DNA of 64,000 nt from an uncultured Prevotella sp. (GTDB taxonomy: Bacteria; Bacteroidota; Bacteroidia; Bacteroidales; Bacteroidaceae), in contig UQFS01000001.1 in the NCBI GenBank assembly GCA_900540375.1, positions 62,001 to 126,000 of the forward strand, read 5' to 3'. A program made the position numbers and the translations under genes. Shown in pieces: positions 1 to 10,845 of this stretch (position 1 is the first letter of the stretch; each line of letters begins with the position of its first letter). Under the pieces are notes generated by a model. It was not told where the DNA came from. It did no database searches and saw nothing but the letters and a program-made list of their open reading frames with translations.

Positions 1-488
1 CGGTGAGCTGAGGGGATGATGTCTTGACCGAGTGTGAGCTGATAGTCGATGCCGTCATCAGTCTTGGTGAAGGCCGCATGCAACTTCAATGGCTCCGCAT
101 CGAAGTGCAGCTCATCCTGCTGCTTCAGCCATTCACCGGGCTTGGGGGCAAAGAATATGTGCACACCGAGGCGCGAGGCAATGGCTATCGCCCCGGTGAT
201 ATGCTGATCCACTTGCGAGATGACATATCGTTGAGTGATCTTGTCGGCTTTCTCGAAGAATGCTCTCTTGTTGCTGAAGTTGCGTCCGGCCTTGGCAAAG
301 AGGTTGTCGGATTGCGTCCAAAGACACAGTTCTACGAGACGTCGGAATTCCTTGTCGTCGATGCCTACTGCCTTGTCGATGAAGTCACCGCCGGCGTATT
401 CCTCTCCTTCCGCATGAACATGCCGCAACCGCAGGGTGTAAAGATTCCAAAAGCCGAGCGGACCGATGAGCAGAGCAAGGCTATCCAT
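1..488 (-). CDS. N-terminal part of an unidentified protein, cut by the window edge
   Basis: The reverse strand is open from an ATG at 488 to the window start, giving about 162 codons without a stop. The ATG overlaps the last codons and stop of the preceding aldolase gene (ATGGATAG, 8 nt), so the two are probably co-transcribed and translationally coupled. The visible part is mixed alpha/beta without a signal peptide or membrane segments. It contains the stretch HITGAIAIASRLG followed by HIFFAPKPGEWLKQQDEL. This is faintly reminiscent of the N-terminal region of large SNF2-type helicases of Bacteroidales, but no helicase motif lies within the window, so that reading is weak. The coding frame is well supported by the overlap and by codon use; the function is not. 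Confidence 0.6.
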   Translation of the reverse strand, partial: MDSLALLIGPLGFWNLYTLRLRHVHAEGEEYAGGDFIDKAVGIDDKEFRRLVELCLWTQSDNLFAKAGRNFSNKRAFFEKADKITQRYVISQVDQHITGAIAIASRLGVHIFFAPKPGEWLKQQDELHFDAEPLKLHAAFTKTDDGIDYQLTLGQDIIPSAH

Positions 489-1515
489 TGGCGAGTGCTT
501 TCTCCAAGGCCGTGAGATCTTCGTCGGTAGTTGCCCAACTGGTCACAAAGCGGCAGATGAGTTGCTTGTCGTCCTTCTGTTCCCACACCTCAAAGACGAT
601 GCTTTGGGCCAGCCGCTGCTGCTGTTCGGGCGTGAGGATGACAAACTGCTGGTTGGTAGGCGAGTCGATGGCGAGCTTGATACCGTATTTTCGGAAGAGC
701 GCCTTCATGCGCATGGCCATGTCGATGGCGTGGCGTGAGATGCGTCCATAGAGGTCGTCGGTGAAGAGCGTGTCGAACTGCAATCCGAGCATACGTCCCT
801 TGGCGAGCAGTGCTCCGTGACGTTTGATAGTAGTGAAGAAACCGTGTGGTGACCGCTGCTGTGAGAAGACCACGGCTTCGCCAAACATCGCACCTACTTT
901 TGTGCCACCGATGTAGAAGGCATCGCAGTGGTGAGCCAGGAAAGGCAGTGTCATGTCGGTGTCCTCAGCTGCCAGCCCGTAGCCTAAGCGGGCGCCGTCA
1001 ACATACAGAGAAAGGTGGTAGCGGCGGACCACATCATAGAGCGCACCAAGCTCCTTCTGGGAGTAGACGAGTCCCATCTCGGTGGGCAGCGTGATGTAGA
1101 CCATCCCCGGTTGCACCTCATGCTCATGGCTGGGATCGGCGAGGAAACGCTCCATATAGTCAGCCACCTGCTGCGCCGTGAGCTTCGTGTCGGACGATGG
1201 CAGGGTGAGCACCTTATGTCCGAAAGCCTCCACGGCTCCTGCTTCGTGGACATTGATGTGGGCCGTGTCGGCGGCGATGACGCCCTCGCCCGGAGCGAGC
1301 AGTGCGTCGATCATCGTGGTGTTGGTCTGTGTGCCGCCGATGAGAAAGTAAATCTCAGCGTTACCCATCTGACAGGCGTGTCGGATCTTCTCCTTGGCCA
1401 GCTCACAGTAGGGGTCGTTGCCGTAGCCGCTGGTCTGCTCGTCGTTGGTGTCGATGAGACGGTGCAGGATTTCGGGCTGCACTCCATTGTTATAATCGCT
1501 TTCAAAAGAAACCAT
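481..1515 (-). CDS. Low-specificity threonine aldolase-like PLP enzyme
   Basis: This 344-residue protein belongs to the beta-eliminating lyase/threonine aldolase group of fold-type I PLP enzymes, which cleave L-threonine or L-allo-threonine to glycine and acetaldehyde. It opens with FESDYNNGVQPEIL and has GGTQTNTTMI (substrate and cofactor loop). It also has LYVDGARLGYGL, where the Asp would contact the PLP nitrogen, and YIGGTKVGAMFGEA, where K206 is the likely Schiff-base lysine. The length is normal for the family. It is soluble, with no signal peptide. A promoter-like CAAAGGTA (TACCTTTG on the coding strand) lies about 40 nt upstream. It overlaps the next gene by 8 nt. Exact substrate preference cannot be read from sequence; related beta-eliminating lyases share these motifs. 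Confidence 0.85.
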   Translation of the reverse strand: MVSFESDYNNGVQPEILHRLIDTNDEQTSGYGNDPYCELAKEKIRHACQMGNAEIYFLIGGTQTNTTMIDALLAPGEGVIAADTAHINVHEAGAVEAFGHKVLTLPSSDTKLTAQQVADYMERFLADPSHEHEVQPGMVYITLPTEMGLVYSQKELGALYDVVRRYHLSLYVDGARLGYGLAAEDTDMTLPFLAHHCDAFYIGGTKVGAMFGEAVVFSQQRSPHGFFTTIKRHGALLAKGRMLGLQFDTLFTDDLYGRISRHAIDMAMRMKALFRKYGIKLAIDSPTNQQFVILTPEQQQRLAQSIVFEVWEQKDDKQLICRFVTSWATTDEDLTALEKALANG

Positions 1516-1553
1516 AGTGCTTAATGATTTTGATGCATTCTATTATGAATCTA

Positions 1554-1584
1554 CAAAGGTAAGACTTTTATATTGATTGAGCAA
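1554..1584 (-). promoter_or_regulatory. Predicted promoter of the threonine aldolase gene
   Basis: On the minus strand TTG (1584-1582) is followed after 20 nt by TACCTTTG (1561-1554), matching the Bacteroidota -33/-7 consensus. The start codon at 1515 would give a leader of about 35 nt. Confidence 0.6.
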
Positions 1585-1621
1585 GAATAGCACTACTCAT
1601 CATTTCTTATGATGCCGTTAA

Positions 1622-1653
1622 TTTGTGTATTCCATGGAAAATGACTACCTTTG
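1622..1653 (+). promoter_or_regulatory. Predicted promoter of pflB-pflA
   Basis: TTTG at 1622-1625 and TACCTTTG at 1646-1653 are spaced 20 nt apart, an exact Bacteroidota housekeeping promoter. It lies inside the upstream in-frame extension of pflB that begins with GTG at 1625, so that extension cannot be translated from this transcript. This fixes the pflB start at 1730. Confidence 0.8.
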
Positions 1654-1729
1654 CAGGCCTAATCACGGGGAGTGTGTGCGTAAACGCCGCTTCTTATTTA
1701 TTCATACCTATAATATACAACCACGCTTT

Positions 1730-3962
<2,233 letters not shown>

Positions 3963-3976
<14 letters not shown>

Positions 3977-4742
3977 GCAACAAAGCCCTACCTCCCAGCC
4001 GGGAGGCGAGGCTTCTTTGTATGTGCATTCCATCGAGTCGTTTGGCTCTGTCGACGGTCCGGGCATCCGCTTCATCATCTTTCTCAAAGGCTGCCACATG
4101 CGTTGCCGCTATTGCCATAACCCCGATACGTGGCTCATGGCAGGGAAAGAGGAGAAGCCCACTTCAGTCACCGAGCTGCTCGACCAGGCGGAGCGCTACC
4201 GTGCCTACTGGGGCGACAAGGGTGGCATCACCGTCAGTGGCGGTGAGGCGCTGCTGCAGATCGACGGGCTCTTTGCGCTCTTTGAGGAAGCTCATCAGCG
4301 CGGCATCAACACGTGTCTCGACACGGCGGGCCAGCCGTTCACACGTCGCGAGCCCTTCTACGGCAAGTTCGTGCGACTGATGAAGTGTACCGACACGGTG
4401 CTGCTTGACTTGAAGCATATTGACAGCGAAGCGCACCGGCAGCTCACCGGTCATGGCAATGAGAACATTCTCGACTGTGCCCGTTGTCTCTCCGACCTTG
4501 GCGTGCCGGTATGGATCCGCCACGTGCTCGTGCCGGGAATCACCGACGACGATGATCAGCTGCGCTGCCTGCGTGCCTTCATCGACACGCTCAGCAATGT
4601 GGATTGCGTCGAGGTGCTGCCCTATCATACCCTCGGTGTCTATAAGTGGGAGGAACTTGGCATTCCTTATACGCTCAAAGACGTGCCCACACCCAGCAAG
4701 GAACAGGTGGCAAGGGCGAAAGAGATACTTTGCGGCAAGTAA
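3963..4742 (+). CDS. pflA: Pyruvate formate-lyase activating enzyme (radical SAM)
   Basis: The activase installs the glycyl radical on PflB using S-adenosylmethionine and a [4Fe-4S] cluster. The chosen ATG at 3963 lies within the last codons of pflB (14-nt overlap) and gives 259 residues; an in-frame ATG at 3927 lies deeper inside pflB and is less likely. The cluster motif is C44-X3-C48-X2-C51 (CHMRCRYC). It is preceded by SVDGPGIRF, typical of PFL activases, and followed by GGITVSGGEALLQ (the GGE SAM-binding motif). Co-transcription with pflB is implied by the overlap, and a strong terminator follows the gene. Confidence 0.95.
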
Positions 4743-4796
4743 GCAATAAGGCATGTAAGGAGGCAACTGCTAAATCTAATAGCAGAATACAATCAA

Positions 4797-4850
4797 CCCC
4801 ATGCAATGGGTTGCCGAACTGGCAAAACATTGCATGGGGCTTTTATTTAT
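4797..4850. terminator. Intrinsic terminator after pflA
   Basis: A perfect 12-bp inverted repeat (CCCCATGCAATG at 4797-4808, CATTGCATGGGG at 4828-4839) is followed by CTTTTATTTAT on the + strand. It separates the convergent pflA and restriction-like genes. Its minus-strand side lacks a strong T run. Confidence 0.85.
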
Positions 4851-4862
4851 AAGTCTTCACGC

Positions 4863-7800
4863 TTACTCCATCTTCTGTACTTTCCTATGGATGAAGTCCC
4901 GCTCACCTGCTGTCAGTTCATACTTTGTATAGAGCAGTTCGTCAATATCATCCACAGACAATGACCAGTCAATGTCAGACATTGGTGTGAAATTCTGTAG
5001 AGGGACGTACTGCCATTTCTCAGGCGTAATATCCTGAGTAGTTTTCAGAGCACCTAAAATGCTACGTAGAAAACGTGTTTTAATATACTTAACCAACGCT
5101 TCACCTTCATAGCGAGAGCCTAACTTGCCAATGCTGATAAACGTCTCGGTATTGCCCGTTCCTGGCTCACCGACAAAAGGAGAAGTGATAATCTCGCCAT
5201 ACTCTCCAGTGCCATTGGCTTTGGAGAGAAAGACCTTATAATAGTCAAGATTGTTCACCGGCCTGATATAGTCACGTCGTACATATTTATAGACACGGTT
5301 GTTGTCAGTACGCCCAAGGATGCGGATATAGTTTTGCCCGTCGCCGGGCTTCTCGTCGAAGAAGATCTGAGGCAGACGCTCGAAGATATTGGTGGAGACA
5401 TCATAGGGATGTCCCTCACTGAGCTGGGCAAGGGCTTCGGGATGCTCCTCATGCATCAAGGGCGTAAAACGATAGGCAGTACGGCTCACGACGATGTTAC
5501 TCATAGGTATAAAGTCCTTTCGGGCACAGACCTTCTCCATGATTGCATTCAGCTCTGCATAGGGCGTGAACAAGCCTATAGGGGCTTGCTCCACATCGGT
5601 ATTGCGCAGGCTCACGGCCACACCGCCTTTGATATCAGTATCAGTAAATACCTTACTGCTTGCCTGACGGTAGTCGACAATTTTTAGATGTGGGTCAGCC
5701 AACATCTTGCGGTTCCATGCCTTGGGCGTACTGCCGGCGTTGGACAGAAATCGTGCGGGGTGAACCATTTCTACTACGCCCGACAAGTCATAGCTCAAAT
5801 CCATAAACTGATTATAGATAGGCTCATTAAACGTTTTCTGCTCGCCCACCGCATTGTTCTGATAAGGCGGATTGCTGATGACGATTGTCGGGTGAATATC
5901 CTGAAGTATTTGCATGAGTTTGTCTTTCTTTTCGTTGTGTATCAAGTCGTAACTATTATAGTTCTCTATCACGTTGCCCACCGGCATACCGAGCAGGGCA
6001 TAAACCTTGCGGGTGAACTCATAGGCAAGGGATGAGGTGGGCAACGAGTAAACACTGTTCTTTATTTTTTCACCATAGACGCGATAGAGCGCGCTGGCAA
6101 ACTCGCCCTGCTTGGCGGCGATGTCGAGGATAGGAGTTCCCTGCTTTATCTTCTCTTTAGGCAGGTAGTTCACCATGCGCTCTGCCATCCACGAGGGAGT
6201 GACAATTTCAGAGCTGGATATGCGCCCCAACTTTTTCATGGCGTGCTCTGCCCTTTCCACAGGCGGCAGGCTTGGGTCACGTGACAGTTGGCTCATATTT
6301 GAAATCTTATAGTCCAGGTCACAAAGGACGAAGGGGTTGGTCTTGCCCTGTATGGTGCGAAGCACTTCGACCTTGAGACCTAAGTTCTTGGCGATGCGCT
6401 GGTTGTCGGCATTGGCATTGATGACACGGAGAATGTCTTCCAAAGAGTCTGCCTTGTCTTCGGTCAGGAAAGCGAAGGACAGAATGAGTGAGTAATAGGT
6501 CTTCAGCTTTTTCTGTAGCTGCAACCATTCCTTCCTCTCTCCTGTCGTCATCCCGTCTGTTTCCGTCTTCTGCTCTTGTTTTTCCTTGGGTAAACTATCA
6601 GGATCGTTTACGTCCAAATCATCACCTTCGCCTTTGTATGCAGGGGTACGAATGCCTTTGTCGGAATCGATAGGCTCTATCGATTTCAAGGCATTCAGCA
6701 CGTCGGCCTGCTCCAGCAGCCCGTCGTCAACAGGCACCTCTCTTGCTTCGTCCTTGATGCTCTTGTTGGCCGTATATGCCCTCACCTGCTCCAAGATGTC
6801 GTTGGGCTCGACCTGCTGCATTCTGTCCTTGTTGACCACGATGATGGGCGAAATACGCAGCTCCTCTGCAATGCGAGTGGCGAGCTTGCTGTTGCCACGC
6901 TTGTCGGTGTTCACATTATATATCTGTGACTTAGCCTCCTGCATACGGAACATCCTTCCGGGCTCAAAGTCGACCAAGAGCGTCTGGGGCTTCATGCAAT
7001 ATCTGATGGTGTTGCCCTTGCCGTCCGTCATCTCACGTACATACTGGTTTTGCAACCGGAAGATGGCCTGGTCGTATTCCTGGGGCGAAGCCGTGTCCTT
7101 CAGATAGATCATCGTGTCCCACTCAGGCACCGTAGCACCGGTGAGCATACGGTTCACCGTCAGTGTAAGGGTCTTCAGTTCTTTCGCCTCACACGCTGAT
7201 ATCTGATTGGTGACATCGATGTTTCGAGGATAGCCGTCTTCATGCTCCACACCGGCAATATTCAACAGCTTATACTGACCAAGATTCTTAAATCTATCCT
7301 TGTTGACAGTGATAAGCACTTCCATGGCGTCGCACGAGGCCCGATAAGGCAACACACAGACAATATGCCGGCAAAGCTTGCCCTGCTTGATGCGGTCGTA
7401 GTTGAGGAAACTAAAGATGTTCGCGTCTTCCTTACTGCCGTCGATAGCCATCAGCAGTTCAAGCACTTCTTTTTCATGGCGGAACTTCAGATGCTTGCCG
7501 TCCTCTGTCTTTTGTGTAGACAGCGGTCGGAGCAGTTCGTTAAGCGCATATTCTATGCCGTCTTTCTTCAACTGCTCCAACCTATGCATAGAGCTCTCGT
7601 TGACGTTGAAGGCAAATCTCACCATCTGAGGAAATCCGAAGTAGGGATTGTCCCATTCGTTGACATCGTCCTCGTGTAGATGCTGCGCATCCCACTGCTC
7701 TTTGTCCCTCACGATGTCGGTGAACTGATAGAAAGCGATGATATCGTCTTGCTGGAACTCACTGCTCATCAGGATGCGGTAAGGTGTACCCGAGAGATGA

Positions 7801-8810
7801 AGGCGTACAGCGGTTCGAAGGCGTTTCATCTCTTTGTTATTATCATAGTCCTCAGCCGTTTCGTTGTACTTAGCTTCCGTCTTTTCCTCATCCTTGTTCA
7901 GTTTGAGCACTTTGCCGTATTCCTCAGCACGGGCACCGTAATGTGTCTCATCAATGATGAGCAAGTCCCATCGTCTTTGGAAGATGTCCTGATGCCTTCT
8001 CTTCACTTGCTTTCCACTCAAGTCTTGCAAGGTGAGGAACACCACGGCACGGTGGCCAGCCTGCAGGGTGCTTTCAACAATGTTCTTGTCGCGGGCTAAT
8101 GATTCGGTGTCGATAAAGTCGAAGCCCTCGAAGTTCTTAAGGTTTTCCACCGTCTTCTTCCATTCCTGCTTGACATCGGCTTTACCCGACACCACAAGAA
8201 TGGCCCGGCAGTGGCTGTCGGCCTGGGCGCAACTGAGGGCAGTGAAAGTTTTGCCAAAGCGCATCACGGCATACATCAGCAGATTGGTACGGCCATGGCG
8301 CACAGCACGGATATAATTTTTCACCGTAGCTTTTTGGTTGGGGCGAAGGGCATAAGGACCAGCCTCTCGCCGGTAAGTATAGGTGAGAGCTGTCGGGCGG
8401 CTGTCAAAGGTATAGAAATGGTATTTGCCTCTATTGTCTTCATAGTCATGACGGATATCTTCTATGGCATCCGCAACGTCTTTTTCTGTGGCATGGCGGA
8501 AAAACTCCCGAGAGAAATAAGGCAGCTCCTCCAAGTCAGATGGAGTCAGACGGTGCAACTGCCGGTCATGCTCCAGAAAATAGTGAATGGCGAAGTCACG
8601 GAAGTAAGTGTCCTTGCCCACCTTGGCCACGGCCTCGTAATGTTTTTTCAGGTCGGGGAAATAGCGGCGCCATTCCTGCAATCGCTGCTCTATGGGGCGA
8701 TAGGTGTCACCGACCTTTAAGTAGTTGGGCACCGTCTCGGTGGAAAACGCATATATCTGTGGCTCCACACGTCCGATGATAAACTGGTCAATAACGTTTG
8801 TCTCCATCAT
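4863..8810 (-). CDS. GIY-YIG-like / SF2 helicase / Eco57I-type adenine methyltransferase fusion
   Basis: This 1315-residue protein combines three enzymatic parts. Residues about 15-100 resemble the GIY-YIG/T5orf172 nuclease fold: QIYAFST, then YLKVGDT followed by EQRLQEW, and later FRDFAIHYFLE, which may hold the catalytic Arg and Glu. Residues about 150-650 form an SF2 helicase/translocase, with LRPNQ, Walker A MRFGKT (about 183-188), DETH (287-290) and QAIFRLQNQ. Residues about 865-1100 form an N6-adenine methyltransferase, with TPSWMAERMV, ILDIAAKQGEF (motif I) and NPPY (about 978-981). The C-terminal 200 residues probably recognise the DNA target. The order nuclease-helicase-methylase-specificity domain resembles Type ISP single-chain restriction enzymes, with a different nuclease. 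The ATG overlaps the stop of the partner gene by 4 nt. Domain assignments are by motif; restriction activity is inferred. Confidence 0.85.
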   Translation of the reverse strand: MMETNVIDQFIIGRVEPQIYAFSTETVPNYLKVGDTYRPIEQRLQEWRRYFPDLKKHYEAVAKVGKDTYFRDFAIHYFLEHDRQLHRLTPSDLEELPYFSREFFRHATEKDVADAIEDIRHDYEDNRGKYHFYTFDSRPTALTYTYRREAGPYALRPNQKATVKNYIRAVRHGRTNLLMYAVMRFGKTFTALSCAQADSHCRAILVVSGKADVKQEWKKTVENLKNFEGFDFIDTESLARDKNIVESTLQAGHRAVVFLTLQDLSGKQVKRRHQDIFQRRWDLLIIDETHYGARAEEYGKVLKLNKDEEKTEAKYNETAEDYDNNKEMKRLRTAVRLHLSGTPYRILMSSEFQQDDIIAFYQFTDIVRDKEQWDAQHLHEDDVNEWDNPYFGFPQMVRFAFNVNESSMHRLEQLKKDGIEYALNELLRPLSTQKTEDGKHLKFRHEKEVLELLMAIDGSKEDANIFSFLNYDRIKQGKLCRHIVCVLPYRASCDAMEVLITVNKDRFKNLGQYKLLNIAGVEHEDGYPRNIDVTNQISACEAKELKTLTLTVNRMLTGATVPEWDTMIYLKDTASPQEYDQAIFRLQNQYVREMTDGKGNTIRYCMKPQTLLVDFEPGRMFRMQEAKSQIYNVNTDKRGNSKLATRIAEELRISPIIVVNKDRMQQVEPNDILEQVRAYTANKSIKDEAREVPVDDGLLEQADVLNALKSIEPIDSDKGIRTPAYKGEGDDLDVNDPDSLPKEKQEQKTETDGMTTGERKEWLQLQKKLKTYYSLILSFAFLTEDKADSLEDILRVINANADNQRIAKNLGLKVEVLRTIQGKTNPFVLCDLDYKISNMSQLSRDPSLPPVERAEHAMKKLGRISSSEIVTPSWMAERMVNYLPKEKIKQGTPILDIAAKQGEFASALYRVYGEKIKNSVYSLPTSSLAYEFTRKVYALLGMPVGNVIENYNSYDLIHNEKKDKLMQILQDIHPTIVISNPPYQNNAVGEQKTFNEPIYNQFMDLSYDLSGVVEMVHPARFLSNAGSTPKAWNRKMLADPHLKIVDYRQASSKVFTDTDIKGGVAVSLRNTDVEQAPIGLFTPYAELNAIMEKVCARKDFIPMSNIVVSRTAYRFTPLMHEEHPEALAQLSEGHPYDVSTNIFERLPQIFFDEKPGDGQNYIRILGRTDNNRVYKYVRRDYIRPVNNLDYYKVFLSKANGTGEYGEIITSPFVGEPGTGNTETFISIGKLGSRYEGEALVKYIKTRFLRSILGALKTTQDITPEKWQYVPLQNFTPMSDIDWSLSVDDIDELLYTKYELTAGERDFIHRKVQKME

Positions 8811-9796
8811 TTCTTATTGCTTTTAAGACACATGCGTAGGGGCACAGCCAGTCCTGTGCTCCATGACTTCACCAAGGCGGGTATGCCGTTGTGCTTTCTG
8901 GCATCGTTAGCCTTGCAGCCCGGACAAGGGTGCACTTCCTTTTCACCCAAGAGATTGGTGGTCACCTCGTCGTGGCACGTACAGGGGACGACAAGTTTCA
9001 GACCGTCCATCTGCATGATGTTCCACGAGATGATGTCAGCGATCGTCTTCATCCATTCCATCGTCGGCTGATGGCCAAAGCGGTCGACGAAATAGTCGGC
9101 AAACGTATAGAGCAGGTTCTCACGAGCCAGCAACAGACTGTCACCGGCCCATTCATTGCCGAGCGTGTTTTGATAAGCCATTTGCGCTCCCCTCAGCCAT
9201 GCTTCCTCACTCTCGGTGTTCTCGCTGACGATGCGGAGCTTGCGGTCGAGAAATCCTATGCGGCTCTCGATGGGAATGGCCTCACCCGTAGTGGTGTCGT
9301 AACGGCTGACGATGAACGGTGCCTCGCCACAGCAATACTCCATCCATCTTATCTTGACATACTCCTGCCACGTCTTGCCCTCCGGCATCTGAATCTTGCC
9401 AGGGTTGACAACCCAGTTGTGGCGGTCGTTAATTTCCTTGTTGAAGACTTCACGATTGCCGAAGAATAGCTCGTCAAGGTTGTTGACCATGAAGTTGCAC
9501 ATCCACGAGGGTGTAAAAATCTCAGCCTTCGCCTTGATACGCTTCTTCTGCAGTTCCTCCCGCTTCAACACGCGTGGGATAACGACATTGCTGTTCTCAC
9601 CCGTAATGGCATTGATATTGATCTCGTCGAAGAAGCCATAGCCCTCTCCGCGGGCCTCATAGTCGTTGGTAGCCCAAAAGATATGATGCGTCTTACCGTC
9701 GTTCTTGGCAACAGTGACAGACTGATCAACGAGCAGTAGTTCTAAAGCATCCCTGCCAAAGTCTTTGATGATGTCGTTGTTAAATATATCGGGCAT
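8807..9796 (-). CDS. Methyltransferase-like partner (annotated elsewhere as restriction endonuclease subunit M)
   Basis: This is the first gene of the two-gene minus-strand locus, 329 residues. AEIFTPSWMCNFMVNNLD resembles the TPSWM segment of the large partner and the region ahead of motif I in Eco57I/HsdM methylases. WMEYCCGEAPFIVSRYDTTTGE looks like a divergent motif I. No NPPY-type catalytic motif is visible, so it may be a half or regulatory methylase. Near the C-terminus a CTC-H then CPGC pattern could bind zinc. The stop overlaps the start of the 1315-residue protein (ATGA), implying translational coupling. I know this family from its repeated pairing with GIY-YIG/helicase proteins; its biochemical role is uncertain. 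Confidence 0.75.
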   Translation of the reverse strand: MPDIFNNDIIKDFGRDALELLLVDQSVTVAKNDGKTHHIFWATNDYEARGEGYGFFDEININAITGENSNVVIPRVLKREELQKKRIKAKAEIFTPSWMCNFMVNNLDELFFGNREVFNKEINDRHNWVVNPGKIQMPEGKTWQEYVKIRWMEYCCGEAPFIVSRYDTTTGEAIPIESRIGFLDRKLRIVSENTESEEAWLRGAQMAYQNTLGNEWAGDSLLLARENLLYTFADYFVDRFGHQPTMEWMKTIADIISWNIMQMDGLKLVVPCTCHDEVTTNLLGEKEVHPCPGCKANDARKHNGIPALVKSWSTGLAVPLRMCLKSNKK

Positions 9797-9813
9797 AGTT
9801 CCTATTTATCACG

Positions 9814-9821
9814 CAAATTTA
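9814..9821 (-). promoter_or_regulatory. Predicted -7 box of the restriction-like operon
   Basis: On the minus strand TAAATTTG matches TAnnTTTG, 17 nt upstream of the start at 9796. No clear -33 element is seen. Confidence 0.45.
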
Positions 9822-9892
9822 CGATAAATATTTGAGAATACATTCTGTTTCCATGTTTTTTCTTTCAACTCTCTATTTCCGTTTTTTTTTCG

Positions 9893-9900
9893 TACCTTTG
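9893..9900 (+). promoter_or_regulatory. Predicted -7 box of trmO
   Basis: TACCTTTG lies 28 nt upstream of the trmO ATG. The -33 region is T-rich but has no exact TTTG at the right distance. Confidence 0.5.
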
Positions 9901-9928
9901 CATTCACATCATCAATCCGCATTGCAGT

Positions 9929-10699
9929 ATGGAAATAGAGAAGATCGCAACATTTCATTCGCCTTTCGGCAGTAAGTTTGGCATTCCCAAGCAGAGCGGT
10001 ATCGTGCCGGAACTGCGAGGAGAGATCGTTTTGGAGAAGGCCTACCGCAACCCCGATGCCCTGCGCGGCATCGAGGACTTTGACTATCTGTGGCTCGTGT
10101 GGGGCTTCTCGGCCAACCGTCATGCGCCTACCAGCCTCACCGTGCGGCCTCCGCGCCTTGGCGGCAATGAGCGGGTGGGTGTCTTTGCCAGTCGCAGTCC
10201 TTTCCGACCGAATGGTCTCGGGATGTCGTCGGTACGCCTCGACCATGTCGACTGGGACACGCCGCGCGGTCCGGTGCTCCATGTGCTCGGTGCGGATCTG
10301 ATGGACGGCACGCCCATCTACGACATCAAACCTTATGTGACCTATGCCGACAGCCATCCCGAGGCACGCAGTGGCTTCGTTGACCGGCGACAGTGGCAGA
10401 AGGCAGAGGTGGAGATACCCAAGGATGTCCTCGGCCAACTGCGGACAGCTGGGCTCACGGAGGAAGATATTACGGCCTTGCGTGCTGTGCTTGAGGAGGA
10501 TCCCCGTCCGCAGATACAGCGTGACGAGGACAAGGTCTATGGCATGCCCTTCGCCGGACTCGACATCAAGTTCCAAGCTGAGGGTGGGAAACTGGTGGTA
10601 AGGCGCCTCACCAAAGGCCTCGCCGGCGGCCTCACCCCCCTCGCCCCCTCTCCCAAGGAGACGGGGAGTGAAATGCTGCAAGGGGTCAACAGGGATTAG
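9929..10699 (+). CDS. trmO: tRNA (N6-threonylcarbamoyladenosine37-N6)-methyltransferase TrmO
   Basis: TrmO (TsaA/YaeB family) methylates t6A37 of ACY-decoding tRNAs to m6t6A. Family marks are IATFHSPFGSKFGIPKQSG near the N-terminus, DFDYLWLVWGFS, VRPPRLGGNERVGVFASRSPFRPNGLGMS (the conserved SPxRPNxLG SAM region) and LDGTPIYDIKPYV-like MDGTPIYDIKPYV. At 256 residues it is slightly longer than usual. The last roughly 25 codons (from about 10620) coincide with a GC-rich dispersed repeat that also occurs, in the opposite orientation, near 11630-11706. The native end was therefore probably replaced or extended by the repeat. It is monocistronic, with its own -7 box. Confidence 0.92.
   Translation: MEIEKIATFHSPFGSKFGIPKQSGIVPELRGEIVLEKAYRNPDALRGIEDFDYLWLVWGFSANRHAPTSLTVRPPRLGGNERVGVFASRSPFRPNGLGMSSVRLDHVDWDTPRGPVLHVLGADLMDGTPIYDIKPYVTYADSHPEARSGFVDRRQWQKAEVEIPKDVLGQLRTAGLTEEDITALRAVLEEDPRPQIQRDEDKVYGMPFAGLDIKFQAEGGKLVVRRLTKGLAGGLTPLAPSPKETGSEMLQGVNRD
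10627..10690 (-). repeat. GC-rich hairpin repeat forming the 3' end of trmO
   Basis: The reverse complement of this segment (ACCCCTTGCAGCATTTCA, then CCCC/GGAGACGGGG arms and GGGGGTGAGG) parallels 11627-11682. It contains inverted CCCCTCTCC-like and GGAGACGGGG arms around CAA. It is read in frame as the tail of TrmO. Confidence 0.7.
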
Positions 10700-10845
10700 A
10701 GAGCTTTCCTCTGAGTACTCCAAAAGGCGTAGCCTTCTTTGTGGCTCTGCGACTCTGTGTGAGAAAAATGTATTTTGTTAATGATAGGTTAGAATGTAAG
10801 GAATCGATAAGCGAAGAATTATTCCGACAAAAACACCTCCGCGGG

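Noticed and set aside
24..515. Plus-strand open frame at the window start
   Set aside because: The minus strand has an open frame overlapping the aldolase stop by 8 nt with sensible protein sequence, so the plus frame is its antisense image.
1625..1729. Upstream in-frame GTG start of pflB adding 35 residues
   Set aside because: The extension overlaps a full consensus promoter and is not found in PFL proteins.
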